DNA of 64,000 nt from Kofleriaceae bacterium (GTDB taxonomy: Bacteria > Myxococcota_A > Polyangia > Haliangiales > Haliangiaceae), in the NCBI GenBank assembly GCA_018057825.1, contig JAGPCY010000004.1, positions 62,001 to 126,000 of the forward strand, written 5' to 3'. Position numbers and translations under genes: made by a program. Shown one piece after another: positions 8,847 to 17,329 of the stretch. Each line of letters opens with the position of its first letter. Within the stretch, counting starts at the first letter, position 1. Under the pieces are notes generated by a model that searched no databases, was not told the DNA's origin, and saw nothing but the letters and a program-made list of their open reading frames with translations.

Positions 8847-8869
8847 GCGGCGCGGTCGGCGGGGGCGGC

Positions 8870-8956
8870 CACACGGCGACCGCGGTCACGCGGTCACGCG
8901 GTCATGGGTCATGCGGTCACGCGGTCATGCGGGCCACGCGGTCACGCGGCCACGCG
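8870..8956. repeat. Imperfect 9-bp repeat between convergent genes
   Basis: Roughly eight imperfect copies of GCGGTCACG/GCGGTCATG-type units fill the gap between the end of one sigma-54 activator gene and the end of the other. No hairpin with a T tract is visible. It may be a slippage product or a protein-binding array. Confidence 0.7.
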
Positions 8957-8963
8957 GCGCGCG

Positions 8964-10403
<1,440 letters not shown>

Positions 10404-10592
10404 GTACTTACTGTACAGCTCCTGCAAATATCCGGCGAGTAGCCAACGGATACCGCGCGGGTACCGTCGGGGTGCGACGCAAAGACGCGATCGCGACGGG
10501 GCGCGACCGCAGGTGCGACCTCGCCGCCGCGGGGTGAGGCCACCGTCGGAGCGAGCGCGATCGCCGGCGCGAGGTCACCGCGACTGACCGCC

Positions 10593-11960
10593 TCATGCGG
10601 CGGGCAGTCGCAGCACGAACACCGGGCCGTCGGGGAGCGACAGGTGGCGGACCGAGCCGCCGTGGGCCTCGCAGGCCAGCCTGCAAAAATACAGGCCAAG
10701 GCCCCGCTGCCCGCCCCGGCCGAGGGCGTACTTGCTGAACAAGGTCGGGGCCAGCTCCGACGGGATCGGCGGGCCGCTGTTGTGGACCGACAGCTCGACC
10801 CCGGCGACCCGACCGTCCTCGAGCCAGGGTTGCGCCGACAGCCGGATCTGGCCGCCCGGGTTGCAGTAGCGCGCGGCGTTGCCGACCAGGTTGTGCAGGA
10901 CCCGGGCGATCAGCGGCTCGTCGAAGTGGCCGATGAGCTGCGGGTCGCACGACACCTCGTGGCGGATCTGTCGGCTCAGGCTGGGCGCGTGCAGCGCCAT
11001 CACCTCGTCGAGCAACGCCGCCACCGCCACCCGGGTCGGGCGCGGCTTGAGGGCGCCCTCCTCGAACCGGGCGATATCGACGAAGTTGGCCACCAGGCCG
11101 GCCATCCGGCGCAGCGCGCGCTGGGTCGACTGCAGGGCCGCCCGGTCGTCCTCCTCGACCTGGAGCGTCGAGGTCAGGTAGGTGATGTTGGACAGCGCGA
11201 CCGCCAGGCCGTTGTTGAGATCGTGGGCCAGGAGCGCCGAGGCCTCGGCGGCCCAGGCCAGGAGGCGGTCGGCGTTCTCACGGGCCTGGCGGGCCTCGAC
11301 GTAGGCCTGCTGGCTGCGGGCCGAGGCCACCATCCGGCGCTGGAGCTCGACCATCGAGATCGGCTTCACCAGATAGCCGTCGGCGCCGGCGTCGAAGGCC
11401 GCGACCCGGACGTCCTCGCCGTCGCTGCCGGTGAGGATCGTCACCGTGGTGGCCGGCCCGTACATGGCCTTCAGGCGCCGCGTGACCTCGAGCCCACTCA
11501 TCGGCATGCCCAGGTCGATCACCGCCAGATCCGGAGGACTCTGCTCGGCCGAGGCCAGCGCCGGACCGCCATCGTCCGCGACCCGGACATCGAAGCCGAT
11601 GCGCGACAGCGTCCCGGCGATCGCGCGGCGGACCCGAGCGTCGTCGTCGACGACCAGCACGCGGACCCCCGGCGGGATCGCGCCAGGCACGACGATCGGG
11701 TGGGAGCCCGTGACCGACAGCCCGGGATCGCTTCCGAGGGCGATCGCGGGTTGTTGCCCGGTGCGCGAGTCGGCGGAGGGGGCCGTGGCGGAGGCTGGCG
11801 TGGCGAGGCGCTCGGGCGAGACAGCGGAGGCGGCGGACACGGTAGAGCGCAATGCCAGCCGCGTGCCAGCCGCGCGCCTGCACAGGCTTGCGCTGCGACG
11901 CAATTCGAGCGCCTTCGCCGTCAACGCTGGCACCCCCTGGGTAGCCGGTGACCCATGCAC
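10593..11960 (-). CDS. Hybrid receiver-histidine kinase
   Basis: An N-terminal receiver (VLVVDDD, acceptor Asp149, Lys199) is followed by a short coiled linker and a soluble histidine kinase. The H-box is LLAHDLNNGLAVALSN (His246), the N-box LHNLVGNAARY, and the ATP-lid glycines lie in GLGLYFCRLACEAHGG. There are no membrane segments. The order receiver-then-kinase means an upstream kinase could tune it. Numbering uses the longest frame (455 residues), but its first ~95 residues are low complexity. In-frame GTGs at 11840 and 11690 are equally possible starts and would leave more room for a promoter divergent from the Ser/Thr kinase gene. Confidence 0.8.
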   Translation of the reverse strand: MHGSPATQGVPALTAKALELRRSASLCRRAAGTRLALRSTVSAASAVSPERLATPASATAPSADSRTGQQPAIALGSDPGLSVTGSHPIVVPGAIPPGVRVLVVDDDARVRRAIAGTLSRIGFDVRVADDGGPALASAEQSPPDLAVIDLGMPMSGLEVTRRLKAMYGPATTVTILTGSDGEDVRVAAFDAGADGYLVKPISMVELQRRMVASARSQQAYVEARQARENADRLLAWAAEASALLAHDLNNGLAVALSNITYLTSTLQVEEDDRAALQSTQRALRRMAGLVANFVDIARFEEGALKPRPTRVAVAALLDEVMALHAPSLSRQIRHEVSCDPQLIGHFDEPLIARVLHNLVGNAARYCNPGGQIRLSAQPWLEDGRVAGVELSVHNSGPPIPSELAPTLFSKYALGRGGQRGLGLYFCRLACEAHGGSVRHLSLPDGPVFVLRLPAA

Positions 11961-12001
11961 GAAGCTCGCGCGCGGTCGAAAAATACAGCGGAGGCACTCG
12001 C

Positions 12002-13282
12002 ATGAACCCTGTACCCGCGATCGCGCCCGCTCCCCACGCCGACCCGCGTGGCCTCAGCCCCACCGCGATCTGCGACGTCATCTTCGGCGCGGCCTTGGCC
12101 GCCGGCGCCGACACCGTGTGGATCGAGCCGCAGGCCGAGCCGCCTCACGCCTACGTCCTCACGGTCGAGCAGCACGGCCGGACCGTGGCCACCGCGACTC
12201 TCGACGGACGCCTGGGCGCGGCCACGATCGCCCGGCTGGCGTTCATCGCGCAGATCGATCTGGTCAGCCGCACGGTCGGATCGGCCGCGGTGGTCGTGCG
12301 CGGGCCCGAGGTCACCGCCGACGTGGTGGTGACGATCCGGCCCGGCCGGGCGCTGCGCGCCGAGCTCTACGTGCGTCGCCACGGCGAACGCCGGGCCGTC
12401 GCCGGCCGACCGATCGCGCTCAAGGTCGGCGACGTCGTCGATCACTACCGGATCGCCGAGACCCTGGGCGCCGGCGGCATGGGCCGGGTCTACCGCGCCG
12501 AGCACACCGCGCTGGCGCGGGCCTTCGCGCTCAAGGTCATGCATGGTGCGCCGCCCGGCGACACCGAGGCGGTCGGCCGGTTCGTCCGCGAGGCCCGCGC
12601 CGCGGCGCGCATCCATCACCCCAACATCGTCGACGTCTTCGACTTCGGCTACCTGGGCGATGGCCGGCCCTACCTGGTCATGGAGCTCCTGGCGGGCTCG
12701 AACCTGTCGGGCCTCCTCGGCGATCCGTTGCCGCCGGCCTTCGTGTGGAGCGTCGCCCGTCAGGTCGCCAGCGGCCTGGCCGCGGCCCACGACGCCGGCG
12801 TCATCCACGCCGACGTCTCCCCTTCGAACATCTTCGTCGACGCCGAAGGTCGAGCCAAGCTGGTCGACTTCGGCCTGGCGCAGATGCGCAACGAGACGGT
12901 GGCGCTGACCGAGGACAAGCCGGCTGACCACGTCTACGGCACACCGTCGTACATCGCCCCCGAGCAGATCCGTGGCCTGTCCGCGCAGGAGGCGTCCGAT
13001 CAGTACGCCCTGGGCGCGGTGATCTTCGAGATGCTGGTCGGCACCCCGCCGTTCGTCGCGCGCAGCATCCGCGAGCTGTGCATCTCGCACCTGCGGTCCC
13101 CGGTGCCCGAGCTCGAGACCCCCCACGGCCCGCTCCCCGCCAAGGCCACCGCCCTGGTGAACCGCTGCCTGGCCAAGCGCCCCGAGGATCGCTTCGCGCG
13201 CATGGACGACGTGGTGGCGGCGATCGCCGACCTCGAGCGCAGCCAGCGGGTCGAGGGCTGGCAGCAATGGATGGCGCCATGA
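12002..13282 (+). CDS. Ser/Thr protein kinase with a secretion-ATPase-like N-terminal domain
   Basis: A 426-residue protein. Residues ~18-126 (AALAAGADTVWIEPQ, then a TLDGRLGAATIARLAFIAQID segment and a VTIRPGRALRAELYVRR end) resemble the N-terminal domain of GspE/PilB-type ATPases, where the motif reads ASDIHIEPQ and lRVSTlPt. The Walker ATPase part is absent. A Hanks-type kinase follows: glycine loop GAGGMGRVY (156-164), Lys178 in AFALKVM, catalytic loop HADVSPSN (269-276, the usual HRDxKPxN with R to A and K to S) and DFG (289-291). The K-to-S form DVSPxN is common in myxobacterial kinases. No membrane segment is seen. A GGAGG site precedes the ATG. It overlaps the next response-regulator gene by ATGA. 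Confidence 0.85.
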   Translation: MNPVPAIAPAPHADPRGLSPTAICDVIFGAALAAGADTVWIEPQAEPPHAYVLTVEQHGRTVATATLDGRLGAATIARLAFIAQIDLVSRTVGSAAVVVRGPEVTADVVVTIRPGRALRAELYVRRHGERRAVAGRPIALKVGDVVDHYRIAETLGAGGMGRVYRAEHTALARAFALKVMHGAPPGDTEAVGRFVREARAAARIHHPNIVDVFDFGYLGDGRPYLVMELLAGSNLSGLLGDPLPPAFVWSVARQVASGLAAAHDAGVIHADVSPSNIFVDAEGRAKLVDFGLAQMRNETVALTEDKPADHVYGTPSYIAPEQIRGLSAQEASDQYALGAVIFEMLVGTPPFVARSIRELCISHLRSPVPELETPHGPLPAKATALVNRCLAKRPEDRFARMDDVVAAIADLERSQRVEGWQQWMAP

Positions 13283-13860
13283 CCACCGCAGAGACTCCCC
13301 CCACGATCCTGTGCGTCGACGATGACCTCGAGGTCCTCGGCGCCATGGCCCGGATCCTGGTCCGCGACGGCTACCGGGTCCTCACCGCGTCGCGGCCGGC
13401 CGAGGCGCTCAAGCTCCTGGCCGAGGTCCGGATCGCCGTCATGGTCTCGGACTTCGACATGCCCGAGATGGACGGCGTCCAGCTCGCGGTGCGCAGCATG
13501 CAGCTCCAGCCCGAGACCACGCGCGTCATGGTCACCGGTCGGCGCGACGTCGCCACCGCCTTGGCCGGGATCAACGTCGCCGAGGTGTTCCGGTTCCTGC
13601 ACAAGCCGTTCGAGGTCGACCTCCTGCGGCGCGAGGTCGCGGCCGCGGTCGCCCATCACCTCGCCACCAGCGCGATCGCCGTCGAGCGCGGCACGGTGGC
13701 GCGCCGGCAGCAGATGATCGCCGCGCTCGAGCACGAGCACCCGGGGATCTCGCTGGTCGCCCGCGATCAGAGCGGCGCCTACCTGGTCGACGGTGACGCC
13801 GCGCGGCTGCTCGGCGGCGCGCTGGCGCCGCTGGTGGCCTTGGCCGCGGCCCACCGGTAG
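13279..13860 (+). CDS. Response regulator coupled to the Ser/Thr kinase
   Basis: A 193-residue protein: an N-terminal receiver domain (LCVDDDLE, acceptor Asp58 in VSDFDMPEMDG, Thr in MVTGR, Lys109 in FLHKPFE) and a ~70-residue C-terminal extension with no recognised fold. The ATGA overlap with the kinase gene argues for stoichiometric production and a joint pathway between Ser/Thr and His-Asp signalling. The FLHKPFEVDLLRREV motif is common in receivers attached to HD-GYP or kinase modules; here no enzyme follows. Confidence 0.85.
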   Translation: MTTAETPPTILCVDDDLEVLGAMARILVRDGYRVLTASRPAEALKLLAEVRIAVMVSDFDMPEMDGVQLAVRSMQLQPETTRVMVTGRRDVATALAGINVAEVFRFLHKPFEVDLLRREVAAAVAHHLATSAIAVERGTVARRQQMIAALEHEHPGISLVARDQSGAYLVDGDAARLLGGALAPLVALAAAHR

Positions 13861-13936
13861 GTCGGCCGTGCTGCCAAACTTGACGGCGGGGCGAGGCGGG
13901 GGCGGCGCTGGCGGGGCCGCCCGCGGGGGCGCGGAC

Positions 13937-13952
13937 CGGCACGAGGGTTGCT
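13937..13952 (+). promoter_or_regulatory. Sigma-54 promoter of the fliL-pse operon
   Basis: CGGCACGAGGGTTGCT matches 11 of the 12 fixed positions of TGGCACG-N4-TTGCW, with GG and GC doublets 10 nt apart. It ends 15 nt before the fliL ATG, giving a predicted leader of about 5 nt. It is the best sigma-54 match I found in the window. Confidence 0.65.
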
Positions 13953-13967
13953 GCACCAGAGGTCGCC

Positions 13968-14471
13968 ATGAGCGAAGAAGCCTCCGAACCTGACGCCGCG
14001 GCCGCCGCGGGCCCACCAGCGCCCAAGCCGCCGATGATCGTCGTCGCCCTCCTCGGGCTGAACCTCCTGGTCGGCGGCGCGGGGCTGTTCCTGAACCTCA
14101 CCGCCAAGCCGGTCGCGGCCGGGCCCGCGCCGGCGGCGGCGGCCCACTCCGAGCCGCCCAAGGTCGTCACCGGGCCGGTCCTCGAGCTCGATCCGTTCGT
14201 CGTCAACCTGAACGAGCCGGGCTCGTCGCGCTACCTGAAGGTCCAGGTCCGGGTCGAGGTCACCAACGCCGCGGCCGCCAAGCTGTTCGAGAAGTCGAAG
14301 ACGCTGATCCGCGATCAGCTCCTGCGCTACCTGTCGGGGCTGACGGTGGCCGACACCCAGGGCCCCGAGAACAAGGACAAGATCCGCGACGAGATGGTGG
14401 CGCGGGTGGCCGAGGTGATCGGCGAGGACCGCGTCCGGCGGACGATCTTCGCCGAGTTCGTGGTGCAGTGA
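13968..14471 (+). CDS. fliL: Flagellar basal-body-associated protein FliL
   Basis: A 167-residue inner-membrane protein with a short cytoplasmic Pro/Ala-rich N-terminus, one membrane helix (about 22-43) and a periplasmic FliL domain. The domain contains VLELDPFVVNLNEPGSSRYL, KVQVRVEV, helical LIRDQLLRYLSGLT and the C-terminal IFAEFVVQ. FliL sits around the stators and stabilises torque generation. Here it is not next to fliM as in many bacteria. It leads the pseudaminic acid operon, and its stop overlaps the pseI start by one base. A strong sigma-54-like promoter lies directly upstream. Confidence 0.9.
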   Translation: MSEEASEPDAAAAAGPPAPKPPMIVVALLGLNLLVGGAGLFLNLTAKPVAAGPAPAAAAHSEPPKVVTGPVLELDPFVVNLNEPGSSRYLKVQVRVEVTNAAAAKLFEKSKTLIRDQLLRYLSGLTVADTQGPENKDKIRDEMVARVAEVIGEDRVRRTIFAEFVVQ

Positions 14472-15520
14472 TGACCGCGCCGCACGCGCCGATCGCGCTC
14501 GGGCGCCCGGTCGGGCCCGGCCATCCGCCGTGGATCGTCGCCGAGCTGTCGGCCAACCACCTGGGCGACCTGGCGCGGGCCCACGCGATCGTCGACGCCG
14601 CCGCCGCTGCGGGCTGCGACGCGATCAAGTTCCAGACCTTCACGCCGGCGTCGATGACGCTGGCCGGCGATGGGCCAGGCTTCCGCATCGAGCGCGGCCC
14701 GTGGGCCGGCCGGACCCTGTGGGACCTGTACGAGGAGGCCCACCTGCCGTGGGCCTGGCACGGCGAGCTGTTCGCCCACGCGCGCGCGGTTGGCCTGGTG
14801 CCGTTCTCGACGCCGTTCGATCCCGACGCGGTCGCCGCCCTCGGCGAGCTCGCGCCGCTGGTTTGGAAGATCGCGTCGTTCGAGGCCGGCGACGACGAGC
14901 TGATCGCGGCGTGCGCGGCGACCGGGCGGCCGATCATCCTGTCGACCGGGATGGCGTCGGACGATGAGGTCGCCCATGCGGTGGCGGCGGCGCGCGGCCA
15001 CGGCTGTCGCGAGCTGATCCTGTTGCACTGCGTGTCGGGGTACCCGACGCCGCCCGAGCAGATGAACCTGCGCCGGCTCACGACGCTGGCGCGCCTCGCC
15101 CCGGTCGGCCTGAGCGATCACTCGCCGGGCGCGGTGGCGCCGATCGCCGCGGTCGCCCTGGGCGCGTGCGTGATCGAGAAACACCTGACCCTGGCGCGGG
15201 CCGACGGTGGCCCTGACGCCGGATTTTCCCTCGAGCCCGACGAGATGGCCGAGGTCGTGCGCGGCTGTCGCGCCGCCTGGGCCGCGCTCGGTGACGGCGG
15301 CGCCGCCCGCCCGCCGGTCGAGGCCGAGTCGCGCGGGTTCCGTCGCTCGCTGTACGCGGTGTCCGATATCGCGGTCGGCGAGCCGCTGTCGCGCGCCAAC
15401 GTCCGGGCGATCCGCCCCGGGTATGGGCTGGCCCCGCGTCACCTCGGCGCGCTGCTCGGGCGGCCGGCCCGGGTCGCGATCGCCCGCGGCACGCCGCTGG
15501 CGTGGGAGCTGGTCGCGTGA
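14471..15520 (+). CDS. pseI: Pseudaminic acid synthase
   Basis: A 349-residue NeuB-type synthase condensing phosphoenolpyruvate with the 2,4-diacetamido trideoxy-altrose sugar to give pseudaminic acid. It has the NeuB barrel (WIVAELSANHLGDL, CDAIKFQTF, KIASFEAGDDELI, IILSTGMASDDEV, LLHCVSGYPTP, GLSDHSPG, EKHLTL) and a C-terminal SAF/antifreeze-like domain (RRSLYAVSDIAVGEPLS). The segment SMTLAGDGPGFRIERGPW..LYEEAHLPWAWH fits PseI better than sialic acid NeuB. I use the ATG at 14471; a GTG one codon earlier is also in frame. It is followed by a GNAT gene with a GTGA overlap. Confidence 0.9.
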   Translation: MTAPHAPIALGRPVGPGHPPWIVAELSANHLGDLARAHAIVDAAAAAGCDAIKFQTFTPASMTLAGDGPGFRIERGPWAGRTLWDLYEEAHLPWAWHGELFAHARAVGLVPFSTPFDPDAVAALGELAPLVWKIASFEAGDDELIAACAATGRPIILSTGMASDDEVAHAVAAARGHGCRELILLHCVSGYPTPPEQMNLRRLTTLARLAPVGLSDHSPGAVAPIAAVALGACVIEKHLTLARADGGPDAGFSLEPDEMAEVVRGCRAAWAALGDGGAARPPVEAESRGFRRSLYAVSDIAVGEPLSRANVRAIRPGYGLAPRHLGALLGRPARVAIARGTPLAWELVA

Positions 15521-15963
15521 CCGCGCCGGCGTTGCGCCCGGCGAGCCCCGCCGACTCGGCCCAGATCCTGGGCTGGAACGGCGCCGCCGAGGTCCGCGCC
15601 CGATCGCTCGACCCCCGACCGATCGATCCCGCCGACCACGCGCGCTGGTTCGCCGCGCGCCTCGCCGATCCCGGCTGCGCGCTGTGGATCGTCGAGGTCG
15701 CTGGGGCCGCCGCCGGCGTGGTCCGGGTCGACGGCCTGCCGTCCGCCGCTCGGATCTCGATCGCCGTCGATCCGGCGTGGCGCGGCCGCGGTGTCGGCCG
15801 GGCCGCGATCGCCTTGGCCTGTCGCGCCGCCGGCGTGCCGGTGGTGGCCGAGATCCGCGTCGACAATCTCGCCAGCGTGGCCGCGTTCGCGGCCGCTGGC
15901 TTCACCCGCTGGCCGGCCGGCGATCGCGCCGACGCCGTCGCCTACCGCTGGGAGGTCCCATGA
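15517..15963 (+). CDS. GNAT acetyltransferase, probable PseH
   Basis: A 148-residue GNAT-fold protein. The acetyl-CoA loop is RGRGVGRAAIALA, followed by a RVDNLASVAAFAAAGF segment typical of GNAT C-terminal strands; AGVVRVDG and ISIAVDP form the central sheet. In this context (between pseI and the methylase and pseF-like genes) it should be the N-acetyltransferase that acetylates UDP-4-amino-4,6-dideoxy-beta-L-AltNAc, the PseH step. No other PseH candidate is present. The GTG start at 15517 overlaps the pseI stop. Sequence alone would only justify the name GNAT acetyltransferase. Confidence 0.75.
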   Translation: MTAPALRPASPADSAQILGWNGAAEVRARSLDPRPIDPADHARWFAARLADPGCALWIVEVAGAAAGVVRVDGLPSAARISIAVDPAWRGRGVGRAAIALACRAAGVPVVAEIRVDNLASVAAFAAAGFTRWPAGDRADAVAYRWEVP

Positions 15964-16574
15964 CCGCCGCTACCCCACAGCTCGAACTCTGGCGCTCGCG
16001 CTTCGGCGCCGACTACACGATCCGCAACGACCGCGAGCGCCCCGAGCGGGTCGCGGCGCTGCGCCGCGTCCTCGACGGCCTCGACGTCGCCGACGCGCTC
16101 GAGATCGGCTGCAATGTCGGCTGGAACCTGCGCTACCTGCGTCGGCTCGGCGTCAGCAAGGTGTGGGGCGTCGAGCCGCAGCGCTTCGCTCTGACTCGGG
16201 CTCGGGCGCGCTCGCCCGACCTCGATCTGGTCGAGGCCGACGCCGGCGATCTGCCGTTCCGCGATCGCCGCTTCGACCTGGTGTTCACCAGCGGGGTCCT
16301 CATCCACATCGGTCCGAGCCAGCTCCCGACGGCGCTCGCCGAGATGGCGCGGGTCAGCCGGCGCTACCTCCTGGTGATCGAGTACGACCATCCGTCGGAG
16401 GTCGAGGTCGAGTACCGCGGCCACGCCGGCGCGCTGTGGAAGCGCGATCACGGCGCCGCGGTCGCCGCGCACTGCCCCGACTTCGCGCGCATCCGGACCG
16501 GGCACCTCGACGTCGCCGAGGGCTACGACGACTGCACGTACCATCTGTTCGAGCGCCGCGGAGCGGTGTCGTGA
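15960..16574 (+). CDS. Pseudaminic acid-associated SAM methyltransferase
   Basis: A 204-residue class I methyltransferase. The SAM motif is ALEIGCNVGWNL, motif II region GVEPQRFAL, then EADAGDLPFRDRRFDLVFTSGVLIHI. The N-terminal QLELWRSRFGADYTIRND and the EYDHPSEVEVEYRGH..LWKRDHG region match the methylase family repeatedly encoded within pseudaminic acid clusters. It may add a methyl group to the sugar or its N-acyl substituent, but the exact target is not known from sequence. It overlaps both neighbours by four bases, so it belongs to the operon. Confidence 0.8.
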   Translation: MTAATPQLELWRSRFGADYTIRNDRERPERVAALRRVLDGLDVADALEIGCNVGWNLRYLRRLGVSKVWGVEPQRFALTRARARSPDLDLVEADAGDLPFRDRRFDLVFTSGVLIHIGPSQLPTALAEMARVSRRYLLVIEYDHPSEVEVEYRGHAGALWKRDHGAAVAAHCPDFARIRTGHLDVAEGYDDCTYHLFERRGAVS

Positions 16575-17329
16575 CGACGGTCGCGATCATCCAGGCGCGG
16601 CTCGGCTCCGAGCGGCTGCCGGGCAAGGTCCTGGCGCCGATCGCCGGGCGCTCGATGCTGGCCTGGGTGGTGGCGCGGGCCCAGGCCGCGGCCACCGTCG
16701 ACCAGGTCGTGGTCGCGACCACCACCGCGGCCGAGGACGACGCGGTCGAGGTCGCGGCGCGGGCCGCGGGCGCCGGGGTGTTCCGCGGCGAGCGCGCCGA
16801 CGTGCTCGGCCGCTACCTCGGCGCGGCGCGCACGGTCGCCGCCGATCGGGTGGTCCGCTTGACCGCCGACTGCCCGCTCCTCGACCCGGCGGTGATCGAC
16901 GCGGTGGTCGAGGCCCTGGCTACCACCCCGGGCTGCGACTACGCCTCCAACACCGTCGCCCGGACCTACCCGCGCGGCCTCGACGTCGAGGCCATGCCGC
17001 TCACCACGCTGGTGCGCCTCGACGCGGTGGCCCGCGCGCCGGCGCACCGCGAGCACGTCACCGCGTACCTCACCGACAACCCGGCGGGCTTCGCGCGCCT
17101 GTCGGTGTGCGCCGCCGTCGATCACAGCGACCTGCGGTGGACCGTCGACACCGAGGTCGACCTGGCCCTGGTGCGCGCCATCTACGCCGGGGTCGCGCCG
17201 ACCCCGACCACGCCGTACCTGCGGATCGTCGACTGGTTGCGGGCCCGGCCCGAGCTGTCGGGGATCAACGCCGGCGTCAACCAACGGTCGTGGCGCCACC
17301 ACGATCGCCGTGAGTCGTGTCATGGCTGA
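16571..17329 (+). CDS. SpsF-type cytidylyltransferase, probable PseF
   Basis: A 252-residue nucleotidyltransferase. The N-terminal IIQARLGSERLPGKVL signature is that of CMP-sugar cytidylyltransferases of the SpsF/NeuA group. VRLTADCPLLDPAVID holds the metal-binding Asp, and DLRWTVDTEVDLALV is the C-terminal signature. In this cluster it is the only candidate to activate pseudaminic acid as CMP-Pse. The GTG start overlaps the methylase stop. The SpsF branch also includes spore-coat enzymes of unknown substrate, so the name PseF rests on context. Confidence 0.8.
   Translation: MTTVAIIQARLGSERLPGKVLAPIAGRSMLAWVVARAQAAATVDQVVVATTTAAEDDAVEVAARAAGAGVFRGERADVLGRYLGAARTVAADRVVRLTADCPLLDPAVIDAVVEALATTPGCDYASNTVARTYPRGLDVEAMPLTTLVRLDAVARAPAHREHVTAYLTDNPAGFARLSVCAAVDHSDLRWTVDTEVDLALVRAIYAGVAPTPTTPYLRIVDWLRARPELSGINAGVNQRSWRHHDRRESCHG

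Noticed and set aside
16571-17329. Reading the SpsF-like gene as a glycosyltransferase
   Set aside because: The IIQARLGSERLPGKVL and DCPLLDP motifs are those of cytidylyltransferases, and the cluster otherwise lacks that step.
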